Positions 19,266 through 28,892 are shown, counted from the stretch's first letter. The stretch is 64,000 nucleotides of DNA from an uncultured Oscillospiraceae bacterium (GCA_949935795.1 CATLFX010000006.1:1-64000), one strand, 5' to 3'. Made by a program: numbers and translations. Notes: generated by a model not told the origin, from the letters alone.

Positions 19266-19985
19266 TCAGAATCCGATGAAGGCCTTAAATGCCTCCACGT
19301 CCGTGTTGAGGATCAGCTTCTCCTCAAAATCCACCGCGCTGAGCAGGGCGCAGGCCGCGTCAAACCGGCCCACCGCGCTGGGGTCATGGGCGTCGGAGTT
19401 GACGATAATGGGGACCTCATACCGCCGGCACAGGGACAGCATCTCCTTGTAATTTTTCACACAGCCAGGGCGGCTGTCCGGGTGGCGCAGGGAGCTGTTG
19501 TTCACCTCCAGCGCCACATGGCATTCCTTCGCCGCCCGAACCAGCCGGTCATACTCCAGCGGGGTCTGGTCGCTGTCCGGATGGGAGACAAAGCACACCT
19601 TCTCATGCCTCATGCAGGAGATCAGGTTATCCGTATTCTTCTCCGCCCCCGCGTCCTTGTAGCACAGCAGATGAATGCCCACAATGGCGTAATCCAGCCG
19701 CTTCAAATACCGCTGGGGCAGGGACAGGCTCCCATCGTCCAGCACGTTCACTTCACAGCCGTGGACAATCTCCACCCCGGACAGGCGGCGGGGCACCGCC
19801 GTCAGATTGCAGAAATAGATGGGGTCGCAGGTCCCCGGAATCCCCGGGCCGTGCTCACTGATCCCCAAAAGGTCCAGCCCCCGCTCCCCCGCCGCCGCGG
19901 CCATCTCCCGGATGGTGCCGTAGGCGTGGCCGCTGGCCAGGGTGTGGGTGTGGATATCCAGCCGAAGCGCGCTTGTGTCTATCAT
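19266..19985 (-). CDS. PHP-domain phosphoesterase (YcdX/histidinol-phosphatase-like)
   Basis: 239 residues. PHP metal-site motifs are visible: DIHTHTLASGHAYGT at the start, GISEHGPG, VHGCEVNV, FVSHPDSDQTPLEYD, and VNSDAHDPSAVG near the end. These bind a multinuclear metal centre that hydrolyses phosphate esters. It is short for a DNA polymerase PHP and fits the small YcdX-type family. The natural substrate is not evident. It is convergent with the reductase and divergent from rubrerythrin. Confidence 0.85.
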   Translation of the reverse strand: MIDTSALRLDIHTHTLASGHAYGTIREMAAAAGERGLDLLGISEHGPGIPGTCDPIYFCNLTAVPRRLSGVEIVHGCEVNVLDDGSLSLPQRYLKRLDYAIVGIHLLCYKDAGAEKNTDNLISCMRHEKVCFVSHPDSDQTPLEYDRLVRAAKECHVALEVNNSSLRHPDSRPGCVKNYKEMLSLCRRYEVPIIVNSDAHDPSAVGRFDAACALLSAVDFEEKLILNTDVEAFKAFIGF

Positions 19986-20053
19986 CTGTGATTACTCCTT
20001 AAATAATAGAATTGCCGGAATGCCTCCCGGCCGAAAAAATATGGAAAAAACAC

Positions 20054-20082
20054 TTGCAATTCCATCGGCGTTCTGGTATAGT
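20054..20082 (+). promoter_or_regulatory. rubrerythrin promoter
   Basis: TTGCAA, 17 bases, TATAGT; the Fur/PerR-type box begins five bases after the -10, over the likely transcription start. Confidence 0.65.
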
Positions 20083-20086
20083 TAAA

Positions 20087-20101
20087 TAAGAATGATTCTC
20101 A
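20087..20101 (+). promoter_or_regulatory. Fur/PerR-type operator
   Basis: TAAGAATGATTCTCA is a 7-1-7 inverted repeat matching the Fur-family pattern TGAnAATnATTnTCA with one mismatch. In clostridia rubrerythrin is a classic PerR target, so peroxide derepression is the likely reading; Fur itself cannot be excluded. Confidence 0.6.
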
Positions 20102-20155
20102 ATAAGGGAATCTCTCAAACCGTCCTACATATTAAAAATCAGGAGGAATACCATC

Positions 20156-20689
20156 ATGGAACTGAAGGGCAGCAAAACCGAGGCCAATCTGTGGAAAGCG
20201 TTCGCCGGGGAGTCCCAGGCCCGCAACAAGTACACCTACTTCGCCAGCCAGGCCCGCAAAGAGGGCTACGAGCAGATCGCGGCCATCTTCGAGGAGACCG
20301 CCGGCAACGAGAAGGAGCACGCCAAGCTGTGGTTCAAGGCCCTGGGCGGCATCTGCACCACCGCTGAGAACCTGATCGCCGCCGCCGAGGGCGAGCACGA
20401 GGAGTGGACCGAGATGTACAAGGAGATGGCGGCCACCGCCCGGGAGGAGGGCTTCATCGCCCTGGCCGACACCTTTGACGCCGTGGCCAAGATCGAGAAG
20501 AGCCACGAGGACCGCTACGTGAAGCTGGCTGAGAACCTGGCCAACAGCGAGGTCTTCAAGCGCTCCGAGGTCAAGGTGTGGTACTGCCGCAACTGCGGCC
20601 ACCTGGAGTACGGCCTGGAGGCCCCCGCCGAGTGCCCCGTCTGCGCCCACGCCCAGTCTTTCTTTGAGCTCAAGGCTGAGAATTACTGA
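20156..20689 (+). CDS. rbr: rubrerythrin
   Basis: 177 residues. An N-terminal ferritin-like four-helix domain carries the diiron ligands (ESQARNKYTYFA, EETAGNEKEHAK, then the second Glu pair before ED RY). The C-terminal rubredoxin domain has CRNCG and CPVCAHAQSFFE, four Cys for one iron. The enzyme reduces hydrogen peroxide to water with electrons from NAD(P)H-linked rubredoxin reductase, protecting anaerobes. It starts after an AGGAGGA site; the promoter carries a Fur/PerR-type box. Confidence 0.96.
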   Translation: MELKGSKTEANLWKAFAGESQARNKYTYFASQARKEGYEQIAAIFEETAGNEKEHAKLWFKALGGICTTAENLIAAAEGEHEEWTEMYKEMAATAREEGFIALADTFDAVAKIEKSHEDRYVKLAENLANSEVFKRSEVKVWYCRNCGHLEYGLEAPAECPVCAHAQSFFELKAENY

Positions 20690-20701
20690 TCCCGTCCCGT
20701 C

Positions 20702-20737
20702 AAAAGGGCCGTGCCTTCCAGGAGGCGCGGCCCTTTT
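20702..20737 (+). terminator. rubrerythrin terminator
   Basis: Stem AAAAGGGCCGTGCCT/AGGCGCGGCCCTTTT with a 6-base loop, 12 bases after the stop. Confidence 0.85.
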
Positions 20738-20835
20738 CCTATCCGGCCTTCCCCGCCGTGAATTTTTCCATCCTGGGCCGATCCATCGGCAAATCCGCCC
20801 GTTCCCGCATATACTGGGGCAAAGGGGGGCTTGGT

Positions 20836-21111
20836 ATGAGGCGGTGCGGCGGAAATTCTTCTCAGGCGCAGGGCAGCAATCTGGTGGCCGTCGCCGCGGC
20901 CCTGTCCATTTTCATCGCCCAGGGCAAAACGCCGGACGAACTGGCCATATTGGCCTCCCTCTTCGACCTGATGCGCAGCAATATCGCGCTGATGGCGGTG
21001 AACACGGCCAGCGACGACATACAGCCCAACCTGAGCAACACCGGCTCCGCTGCCGACCGGGCCGGGTTCTTCGACTCCCTCATCGGCCCCTCGTCCGATC
21101 TCTTTGGATGA
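20836..21111 (+). CDS. small hypothetical protein
   Basis: 91 residues from the ATG at 20836 (AAAGGGGG ribosome site); the longer track form from 20758 has none. The central helix-rich core [23 protein letters not shown] and [17 protein letters not shown] looks like the small unnamed proteins often found in gut Clostridia. No catalytic motif. Its 3' end overlaps the convergent uridine phosphorylase gene by about 30 bases. Confidence 0.6.
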   Translation: MRRCGGNSSQAQGSNLVAVAAALSIFIAQGKTPDELAILASLFDLMRSNIALMAVNTASDDIQPNLSNTGSAADRAGFFDSLIGPSSDLFG

Positions 21112-21853
21112 GCAGCTTCACCGCCTCGATCCCCACCCGGATGGCGGACTCGGTGTCCTCGTCCCGTGCCTGGTCCAGCCCGGCGGCGTTGCGCTCCTGG
21201 TTCCAGATCACGTGGAACGCCGACCCGCACCGTACGCCCCGGGCGGCGGCCACGGTGAACAGCGCCGCGCTCTCCATCTCGGAGGCCAGCACGCCCAGGC
21301 GCTTCCAGGCCTCCCACTTGCTCTCCAGCTCGTAGGACACCGGCATACGCCCCGGCGAGTGCTGGCCGTAGAAGGAGTCCTTGCACTGCACCACCCCGGC
21401 GTGCCAGCGGCGGCCCGACGCTTTGGCCGCGTCCACCAGGGCGGCGAGCACCTCATAGTCCGCCACCGCCGGGAACTCCAGGGGGGCATATTCCCGGCTG
21501 GTACCCTCCATCCGCACCGCCCCGGTGGCAATGACGATGTCGCCGCTGGACACATCCAGCTTAATGCCTCCGCAGGTGCCCACCCGGACGAAGGTGTCCG
21601 CCCCCAGGTTGGCCAGCTCCTCCATGGCGATGGCGGCGGAGGGCCCGCCGATGCCGGTGGAGGTGACGGTCACCCTCTCCCCCAGCAGGGTCCCGGTATA
21701 AGTGACATACTCCCGGTTGGTGGTCACATGGACGGGGTTGTCAAAATAGCGGGCGATCTTCTCGCTCCGGCCCGGGTCGCCGGGGAGCAGACAGTACCGC
21801 CCCACCTCGCCCTCTTTGCAGTTGATGTGAAACTGCCGTTCAGACGCGATCAT
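21080..21853 (-). CDS. udp: uridine phosphorylase family nucleoside phosphorylase
   Basis: 257 residues from the ATG at 21853 (the track form adds 49 unlikely residues). The phosphorylase core VRVGTCGGI binds phosphate; [19 protein letters not shown] and [15 protein letters not shown] (the ribose-binding Glu-Met-Glu segment) match uridine phosphorylase more than purine phosphorylase. It splits uridine with phosphate to uracil and ribose-1-phosphate for pyrimidine salvage. No neighbouring salvage genes. Confidence 0.85.
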   Translation of the reverse strand: MIASERQFHINCKEGEVGRYCLLPGDPGRSEKIARYFDNPVHVTTNREYVTYTGTLLGERVTVTSTGIGGPSAAIAMEELANLGADTFVRVGTCGGIKLDVSSGDIVIATGAVRMEGTSREYAPLEFPAVADYEVLAALVDAAKASGRRWHAGVVQCKDSFYGQHSPGRMPVSYELESKWEAWKRLGVLASEMESAALFTVAAARGVRCGSAFHVIWNQERNAAGLDQARDEDTESAIRVGIEAVKLLIQRDRTRGR

Positions 21854-21987
21854 GGCCGCACCTCTTTCCTCATTTTTGATAATTACATTATACCGCCTGC
21901 TCCGGGAAAAAGCAAGGCACATCGCCGGGGCAGTGAAGCGCTCATCCGGCGCGGCTGTAAAATTTTCCGTGGAAACGCCGATTCTGA

Positions 21988-22016
21988 TTGACAGGACCAC
22001 TCCGGCATATTACAAT
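21988..22016 (+). promoter_or_regulatory. promoter of the dockerin/M60 gene
   Basis: Consensus TTGACA, 17 bases, TACAAT; start codon about 62 bases downstream behind AAGGAG. Confidence 0.75.
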
Positions 22017-22077
22017 AAAGTCCCACATAATTATTTGATTTACATAACGTGGAAGCGATCAGTAAGGAGTGGCAAAT

Positions 22078-25000
22078 ATGAAAACAGCGAAGCGATTGAT
22101 TTCCGGGATGCTCAGCCTGTTGATGGTGTGCTCCCTCTGCCTGACGGGCCTGCCCGTCTCCGCCAGAGCGGACGACGCCCCGGCCCTCACCGGCTCCATC
22201 GGGCTCATCCTCCGGTTCGACCTGCCCCAGACGCCGGAAAACGCCGCCGGACGGGATATCCGGCTCCAGGTCACCAGCGGCGGGAAGGACATCACCGTTC
22301 CCCTCCCTGACGGAACGGCGGACGTTCCCGTTGAGGTGGACAACATCAGCGGCGCCCCGCTGACCAACGAGAACGTATTGGGCTATTATAAGGTAGCGCT
22401 CACCGGCCTGCCCGCCGGACAGACCTATCAGGTGGCTCTCACCGGGACGGGCTATAAGACCTTCCAAACCTCCGTCAAGCTGGAGGGCTTCTCAAAGCTC
22501 CTCATCGCGGGCACCGGGGGCGGCACCTTCTCCCTGGGCGATGTAAACGGCGACGGCAAAATCGACAAGGCTGACCTGACCGCCATGGACGGCAAGCTGG
22601 GCGGGGACGACCTCGCCTATGACCTCAACGGAGACGGCAAGGTGGACGCCGTCGATCTGGCCTACATCAGCCACAACATCGGCTTCACCGGCCAGGTCCA
22701 GGCGCTGGACACCGCCGCCATCGTCTCTCCCACACTGGACACCAATGCCGTCACCATTGAGGGCAGCACGGCCAGCCTGTTTCAGGACGAGGGCGAGGTG
22801 AAGCTGACCCCAAAAACGGCGGACGCAAAAAAGATCTCCCTGCCCATTGACCTTGGCGCGAACGCTGTGGAGATGAGCCAGATCCAGATCACCTGCCCCG
22901 ACGCCTCCGGCGCTGTCCAGAAGGGAACGGCCCTGGTGGAGCTGGAGGATAAAACCACTCTTACCGTGCCCTTTGGCGCCACCCTCCCCGAGGGAGTCCA
23001 CGCCATCGGCAGGACCGTGGGAGAGCGGGTGATTACCATCGACCTGGGCAAGCGGGTGCCGGTGAAGAAGGTCACCATCACCGTCACCGCCACCCAGGGC
23101 AACGCTGGGTTTGCCGTGGTGCGCCAAATCGAGTTTTTAAAGGACATCGTGCCGGAAAATCCCAAAAACGACCAGCCCCGGATTGTGTCCGCCGTGCCGG
23201 GGGACAAGCAGGTGGCCTTGGAGTGGACCGCCGTGCGCAACATCACCGGCTATGTCATCCACTACGGCACCAGCGGCAAGCTGGACCGGCAGATGCCCGC
23301 CAGCTCCACCCAGGCCACGGTCACGGGGCTGGAGAACCTGAAATCCTACCAGTTCCAGGTCACCCCCGTCAACGACGAATGGAGCGGTATGCCCTCGGCG
23401 GCGGTGTCCGCCACACCCCAGCCCTCCAAGGTTCCCGGCGCGCCCTCCAATATTTCCGTGACCCCCGCCGACCAGTCCCTGCGGCTGAGCTGGGGCAAAA
23501 CCGAGGACGCCGCCTATTACCAGGTGTTCTACCGCGAGAAGGGGCAGAATGACTTTGCCCAGTACGGAGGCAATCTCTCCGGCACCTCCGCTTTCCTCAC
23601 CGAGCTCACCAACGGCACTGCCTATGAGGTGGCCGTGAAGGCGGGCAACGGCAAGGGCACAGGCCCCTACTCCGCCATTGCCTCCGGCACCCCCAAGAAG
23701 GAGTCGCTGGACATGCCCGACCTGCCCCAGCAGGACCGCATTGACAACAGCCACGTAATCGAGGTCACGATGACCAATCCCAACAATGTAAACCGAAGCC
23801 TCTGCCCCGGCTTTGCCCCCAAGCAGGTGGTGGACGGCGACGCGGCCACCTACTGGGTCGCCCGGTCCTTCTGGGAGAGCATGGAGTTTACCTACACCTT
23901 TGATGAGCCTCAGGACATGAACTACGCCATCTGGGTCCCCTATCTCCAGGGCGACTATAAGTACATGATGGCCCGCTACTCGGTGACGGCCAAGGACGAG
24001 GAGGGCAATGTGATCTCCTCCGGCACCTATCCGGCTCCCGCGATGACAGACAAAAACTACTCGGTGCTCACCTTCCCCATGGTCAAGGGAGTGAAGCAGC
24101 TGTCCATCAGCCTGGCCCAGGTGGAGGGGCGCAGGTCGGTCAATATCGCCGAGATGGCCTTCTACAAAAGCGACACTCTGGCGGAGGATATCGCCGCCCT
24201 CTTCACCGACGGCTCCTTCACCGCCCTCAAGAGCGGCGTGACCCCGGAGCAGGTCAGCGGCCTGTCCGACCGGCTGGAGGCCAGGGCCGACTTCTACCTG
24301 GACCTGGAGCGCATGCGCGACGAGGTGAAGCTGGCCCAGGCGCTGCTGGACGGCGGCGCCTCCGCCCTGGGCCTGGTCAAAAACGACTTCCAGCGCCGGG
24401 ACGGCAGTCTGGACAGCCAGTTTGGCCAGAGCGCCAGCAATCTCCAGCCTCTGGGGGTGACCGCCAAGGCGGGGGCCGCAGTGGCCGTCTACGCCCAGCT
24501 GCCCGGCGACAAACCGGTATACCTGATCCCCACCCAGTACTACGGCGAGTCCGGCATCTGGCGGGGCGCGGCCATTGAACTGGTGAACGGCCGCAACTAC
24601 ATCACCGTGCCCCAGATCGGCTCCCTGACCGATGAGCGGGGCGGCCCGCTGTACCTCACCTACGCCGGAGAAAATCCCCAGGGCATCAAGCTCCAGGTTC
24701 GGGGAGACAGCGGCGCCTTCACCGTGCCCGTGCTGGAGCTGTCCAACTGGTACAAGATGGATGAGGCCGCCCGCAAAGCCGCCGTCCGGACCTATGTGAC
24801 CCAGCTGGAGTCCTATGTGAGCGCCTTGAATTCCCCCAATTTGCAGCTTGACATCCGCAACGTCACCGAGATCTCCACCCCCAGCGTGCTGCTGTCCATC
24901 CCCGCCTCCCAGGCGCTGTCCGGGCTGAAGGGGCCCGGCGCGTCGGCGGATCAGATGGCCGACGCCATGTATCAGAACGTGCTGGCCTGGGAGGACGAGC

Positions 25001-26898
25001 TCTTCGTGGCCAACAAGGTCCAGGGCACCATCGGCTCCGATATGAAGACAGCCGATTACCGCTATCCCATGACCACCCGCCAGAACATCCGCTACATGCG
25101 CATGTTCGCCGGGGCCTTCATGTACGCCGCCGGAAACCATGTGGGCGTGGGCTTCGGCTCCACCTCCGGGCTGGTGTGCGGCAAACCTGTGTCCGCCACC
25201 GGCCAGGGCAAGGCCAACGGCCTGTTCGGCTGGGGCATCGCCCATGAGATCGGCCACAACATGGACAAGCTGGGCAAGGCGGAGATCACCAACAATATCT
25301 ACTCCCTGGCAATTCAGGCCTACGACGGCGGCTCCATGGCCCTGCCCACCCGGCTGACCAACAGCAATATCTGGGATAAAGTCTATGAAAAGACCGCCGC
25401 TGGGCGGCCCGGCTCCGCCGGAAACGTGTTCGTCCAGCTGGGCATGTACTGGCAGCTCCACCTGGCCTACGACAACGGAGACCAGCCGCTGAATTTCTTC
25501 AATCAGTTCTTCAAGGCCTGGAAGGCCGGAGAATTCAAGGACGGCTTCACCTATGACGAACGGGTGGCCCTCATCGCCTCCAAGACGGCCAACAAGAACC
25601 TGACGCAGTTCTTCACCCGCTGGGGCATGACCCTGGGCGGGGAGGCAGAAAAAGCCATGGCGGCTCTGCCCAAAGAGGAGCGCGCCGTCTGGTATCTCAA
25701 CGACGGTTCCTACGCCGCGCGGCTGGCGGGGACCAAAAAGGCCGATATGTCCGTCACCCTGTCCGCCGAGGTCAAGGAAAATAAAGCCACGTTGACCATC
25801 CAGGGCGGAAATGAGTCCATCCTGGGCTATGAAATCCATCGGAACGGCAAGTCCATCGCCTTTACCACCGGGACAACCTACACCGACGATCTGGGCCCCG
25901 CCAACAACCTGACCTACGCCTACAGTGTGGTTCCCGTGGACAAGCTGGGCAACATGGGCGATGAGGCCAAGGCCAACGAGGTGCGCGTCGCCTGGGATAC
26001 CGCCATCGACTCCAGCCGGTACGACGTGGCCCTGGAGAACGGCACGGCCACCTTTACCATGAAGAACGGCGCGGTCCCCGTCACCGGCGTGAAAATCACC
26101 GGGACAGCGCTGGCCGGAACCTACACCGTGGAGATCAAGGCCAGCGCCTCCGACGCCAATTGGACAACCGTCAAAACCGGCGGGCTTTCCGGCAGCGAGA
26201 CGGTGGGCTACTTCACCAAGCCCAAGGCGGACGCCTCCGACACCCGCATTTGGACCTACGACGCGGCGGTGGTGCGGGTCACGGGACTTCCCGAGAAGGC
26301 CCAGGCCGTCCTGCTGAGCGACCCCGGCGACCGGGTGGACTTCTACGGCGAAGGGGCCGTGGCGGGCAGGCTGGCCAACGACTACACCTACACGGACGAG
26401 AAAAACAAGACACAGACCATTAAAAAGGGTACGCTGGTCATCATAGGGACCTATCGCGGCGACCCGGTGTACAATTTCGTGGAGATCAAAGGCCGGTACG
26501 ACACCACCGGCGAAGCCCAGGAGGACGAAGCGGGCGGCGGCGCCACTCAGACAGAGCGGCTGATGAACGGCTATTCCCTGCTCTTCGCCGAGATCCCCGC
26601 AGACGGCGCGGTAAGCGACATCAGCGACGGCTTCTGGCTCTTTGTGCCCGACCTGGAGGCGGAGAAAAAGCTGATGGAACAGAGCGCCCCGCAGTCTGAC
26701 ACGGACGGCCCGGCCCAGGACGATCCGCAGAACAGCGCTCTCCCCCAGGGCCCGATGGAAATCAGCGCGGTACTCCGCCGCACCGACACCCCCAGCAGCG
26801 CGGAAGAAGACCGAAACACCAGCCGGACGCTTTGGGTCAGCTTCCCCGGCTATGACAACCTGCCCCAGATCGATCTGAAGGGCGGGGCCGCCCAATGA
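22078..26898 (+). CDS. secreted dockerin-containing M60-like (mucin-type) metallopeptidase
   Basis: 1606 residues from the ATG at 22078 (AAGGAG eight bases upstream; the GTG at 22069 overlaps that site). Signal peptide 1-31. Type I dockerin at about 153-205 with two calcium loops (DVNGDGKIDKADL and DLNGDGKVDAVDL). Two fibronectin III domains at about 367-540, then a discoidin-like region (557-701). The peptidase domain holds HEIGHNMDKLGKAE near residue 1056, the HExxH plus distal Glu zinc signature of the M60/enhancin-like family, known for cleaving mucin-type glycoproteins. More beta domains follow. No membrane anchor of its own. The dockerin implies docking to a cohesin; the next gene encodes an SLH surface protein and lies 14 bases on. 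Confidence 0.92.
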   Translation: MKTAKRLISGMLSLLMVCSLCLTGLPVSARADDAPALTGSIGLILRFDLPQTPENAAGRDIRLQVTSGGKDITVPLPDGTADVPVEVDNISGAPLTNENVLGYYKVALTGLPAGQTYQVALTGTGYKTFQTSVKLEGFSKLLIAGTGGGTFSLGDVNGDGKIDKADLTAMDGKLGGDDLAYDLNGDGKVDAVDLAYISHNIGFTGQVQALDTAAIVSPTLDTNAVTIEGSTASLFQDEGEVKLTPKTADAKKISLPIDLGANAVEMSQIQITCPDASGAVQKGTALVELEDKTTLTVPFGATLPEGVHAIGRTVGERVITIDLGKRVPVKKVTITVTATQGNAGFAVVRQIEFLKDIVPENPKNDQPRIVSAVPGDKQVALEWTAVRNITGYVIHYGTSGKLDRQMPASSTQATVTGLENLKSYQFQVTPVNDEWSGMPSAAVSATPQPSKVPGAPSNISVTPADQSLRLSWGKTEDAAYYQVFYREKGQNDFAQYGGNLSGTSAFLTELTNGTAYEVAVKAGNGKGTGPYSAIASGTPKKESLDMPDLPQQDRIDNSHVIEVTMTNPNNVNRSLCPGFAPKQVVDGDAATYWVARSFWESMEFTYTFDEPQDMNYAIWVPYLQGDYKYMMARYSVTAKDEEGNVISSGTYPAPAMTDKNYSVLTFPMVKGVKQLSISLAQVEGRRSVNIAEMAFYKSDTLAEDIAALFTDGSFTALKSGVTPEQVSGLSDRLEARADFYLDLERMRDEVKLAQALLDGGASALGLVKNDFQRRDGSLDSQFGQSASNLQPLGVTAKAGAAVAVYAQLPGDKPVYLIPTQYYGESGIWRGAAIELVNGRNYITVPQIGSLTDERGGPLYLTYAGENPQGIKLQVRGDSGAFTVPVLELSNWYKMDEAARKAAVRTYVTQLESYVSALNSPNLQLDIRNVTEISTPSVLLSIPASQALSGLKGPGASADQMADAMYQNVLAWEDELFVANKVQGTIGSDMKTADYRYPMTTRQNIRYMRMFAGAFMYAAGNHVGVGFGSTSGLVCGKPVSATGQGKANGLFGWGIAHEIGHNMDKLGKAEITNNIYSLAIQAYDGGSMALPTRLTNSNIWDKVYEKTAAGRPGSAGNVFVQLGMYWQLHLAYDNGDQPLNFFNQFFKAWKAGEFKDGFTYDERVALIASKTANKNLTQFFTRWGMTLGGEAEKAMAALPKEERAVWYLNDGSYAARLAGTKKADMSVTLSAEVKENKATLTIQGGNESILGYEIHRNGKSIAFTTGTTYTDDLGPANNLTYAYSVVPVDKLGNMGDEAKANEVRVAWDTAIDSSRYDVALENGTATFTMKNGAVPVTGVKITGTALAGTYTVEIKASASDANWTTVKTGGLSGSETVGYFTKPKADASDTRIWTYDAAVVRVTGLPEKAQAVLLSDPGDRVDFYGEGAVAGRLANDYTYTDEKNKTQTIKKGTLVIIGTYRGDPVYNFVEIKGRYDTTGEAQEDEAGGGATQTERLMNGYSLLFAEIPADGAVSDISDGFWLFVPDLEAEKKLMEQSAPQSDTDGPAQDDPQNSALPQGPMEISAVLRRTDTPSSAEEDRNTSRTLWVSFPGYDNLPQIDLKGGAAQ

Positions 26899-26912
26899 GG
26901 AGGTTTACATCC

Positions 26913-28250
26913 ATGAAACGCATTCTTTCCCTGCTCCTGACCGCGGCTCTGGCCGCCGCCCTGCTGGCGTGCCCGGCGGCGGCCGCCGGTTCCGCCCCCT
27001 GGGTCCAGGTAAACGGCCAGTCGGTCAGCCTCCAGGGACTGCCTGAGCAGTACCACGCCGTCCAGATCACCTTTGAACTGAACCAGGCGGCAGACTCCAG
27101 CTCGTTCCGCTTTGACGCCTCCCTGTCCGGCGAAAATATCCACACCACGTACACCGTAAATGGAGACAGCCTGACCCTCTACGTGTCCTCCGGGAGCATA
27201 CTGAACCGGGGCGGCTCCCTCACGCTGGGCTCCCTGTCCGGCCAGGGCCTCGCCTTGGAGCGCGCCTCCGGCCTGAAGCTGACCACCGTGGGCTCCAACC
27301 CCTCCCAGACAAAAACCACCGTCCATGACACCGTGAATAAGACCACCGGCTCTGCCCCGGGCTCCGGCGGGAGCGGCGGGTATGATCCGGGCTCCAGCGG
27401 AGGCGGCGGATACTATCCCGGCTCCGGCGGAAGCGGCGGCGCGGCCCGCTATTCGGTGGGCGCAGCCTCCGTCACTGGCGGCACACTTCAATTCAGCTCC
27501 ACCCGCGCCGCCCAGGGAGAGACGGTCACCGTCACCGCCACCCCCAACTCCGGCTGCCTCTTCCGCTCCCTGTCCGTCACCGACGGCACGGGCCGGGAAA
27601 TCACTATCACCGACCTGGGCGGCGGCAAATGGGCCTTCACCATGCCCGCCTCCGCCGTCACCGTCACCGCCAGCTTCACCCCCGCCCAGTCCGACTCCCT
27701 GCCCTTTGCCGACGTGGGGCCCGGCGACTGGTTCCGAGACGCCGCGGCCTACGTCTACAGCCGCCAGCTGATGAACGGCACCGCCCCCGACGCATTCTCC
27801 CCCTATGAGACCACCACCAGGGCCATGATCGTCACCATCCTGTACCGCTACGAGGGCTCTCCGACGGCGGGAAGCTCCAGCTTCCAGGACGTTCCGGCGG
27901 GGCAGTACTACACCAACGCCGTGGCCTGGGCCGCCCAGCACGGGGTGGTCAACGGCTACAGCGCCGCCCAGTTCGGCCCCAATGACACCATCACGCGGGA
28001 ACAGATGGCGGCCATTCTCTACCGCTACGCCCAGTACAAGGGGATGGACGTCAGCGGCCGGGCGGACCTGTCCCGCTACTCCGACGGAAACCGGGTGAGC
28101 TCTTACGCCAGGGACGCCATGGCCTGGGCCAACCATCAGGCCTTCATCAACGGGGTGGACAGCTATACCCTCCAGCCCGGCGGCTTCGCCAACCGGGCCC
28201 AGGTGGCCACCATCCTCATGCGGTTCTGCCAGTACGCGGAGAACCCGTGA
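26913..28250 (+). CDS. SLH-domain surface protein
   Basis: 445 residues from the ATG at 26913; AGGAGG lies nine bases upstream, and the ATG at 26895 overlapping the previous gene is less suited. Signal peptide 1-25 (MKRILSLLLTAALAAALLAC). Residues 28-130 form a beta-rich module of unknown family. A Gly/Ser linker (about 145-175, GSGGSGGYDPGSSGGGG) leads to a Big/repeat-type beta module, then three SLH motifs (FADVGPGDWFRDAA, FQDVPAGQYYTNAV, RYSDGNRVSSYARDA) that bind pyruvylated cell-wall polymer. The likely role is to display the N-terminal module, perhaps holding the upstream dockerin enzyme. Same transcript as the peptidase. Confidence 0.9.
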   Translation: MKRILSLLLTAALAAALLACPAAAAGSAPWVQVNGQSVSLQGLPEQYHAVQITFELNQAADSSSFRFDASLSGENIHTTYTVNGDSLTLYVSSGSILNRGGSLTLGSLSGQGLALERASGLKLTTVGSNPSQTKTTVHDTVNKTTGSAPGSGGSGGYDPGSSGGGGYYPGSGGSGGAARYSVGAASVTGGTLQFSSTRAAQGETVTVTATPNSGCLFRSLSVTDGTGREITITDLGGGKWAFTMPASAVTVTASFTPAQSDSLPFADVGPGDWFRDAAAYVYSRQLMNGTAPDAFSPYETTTRAMIVTILYRYEGSPTAGSSSFQDVPAGQYYTNAVAWAAQHGVVNGYSAAQFGPNDTITREQMAAILYRYAQYKGMDVSGRADLSRYSDGNRVSSYARDAMAWANHQAFINGVDSYTLQPGGFANRAQVATILMRFCQYAENP

Positions 28251-28293
28251 CCTGCCTTGACCGCTGCCGCACCGCCTGCTAAAAGACAAGCGA

Positions 28294-28325
28294 AACGCCT
28301 CCGCTTCCGGCGGAGGCGTTTTATT
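28294..28325. terminator. bidirectional terminator
   Basis: Stem AACGCCTCCG/CGGAGGCGTT with TTATTTTATT after it on the plus strand; it also lies next to the stop of the convergent minus gene at 28326. Confidence 0.85.
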
Positions 28326-28892
28326 TTATTCCCCGTCAATGGCCGTCCCGTCCAGCAATGGAGATCTCGACTGCTCAAAAGAATATTTGTCCCGTATCAG
28401 GGGGCCCTTGTATTCGTACAGCTCATAGATACATTTGGTCCATGACATTTTTCCCTGCACCACTTTACGGCCCTGATAGGTCCCCACCTGTTCGCTGCTG
28501 ATCGAAGCCCCCATAAGAATCACGAGGCCGCTCAAAAGTATAACGCTGGTTAAACTAAAAGCACACAGGCCCGTGATCACGGCCTTCATGACCCCGCCCA
28601 GCCCGGACAGCCAGCGCCTGGCGTAAACGATCATCAAGATCCCGGTGACCAGCCCCATCAGCCACAGGACCCCGAATATGGTCCACTGGATCCAGGCACG
28701 CCAAGACAATTTGCACTGGTCCAGTCCCCAAGTGACGCCGAGCAGCACCACTGCCAGCCCAGGCGTTCCAAAAAACAGGGGAAACAACCCCCGCCGCTGC
28801 CGGGGCTCCAGTTCGCCCAGGGTGCTAAGGCCGGTCAACGCCAGTGTCAGCAGCGGCCCCCACAAAAGCAAAAACGACATAACCTTCTCCAT
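28326..28892 (-). CDS. membrane protein of unknown function
   Basis: 188 residues. Four hydrophobic segments (about 5-24, 40-57, 68-90, 105-130) followed by a 55-residue polar tail with YQGRKVVQGKMSW. No family recognised and no catalytic motif. It lies 36 bases after a lipoprotein gene on the same strand, so it may be part of a small envelope gene cluster. Confidence 0.65.
   Translation of the reverse strand: MEKVMSFLLLWGPLLTLALTGLSTLGELEPRQRRGLFPLFFGTPGLAVVLLGVTWGLDQCKLSWRAWIQWTIFGVLWLMGLVTGILMIVYARRWLSGLGGVMKAVITGLCAFSLTSVILLSGLVILMGASISSEQVGTYQGRKVVQGKMSWTKCIYELYEYKGPLIRDKYSFEQSRSPLLDGTAIDGE

Noticed and set aside
23137-26895. 1252-residue minus-strand ORF opposite the dockerin gene
   Set aside because: Antisense shadow; the plus frame has a signal peptide, dockerin and zinc-peptidase motif.
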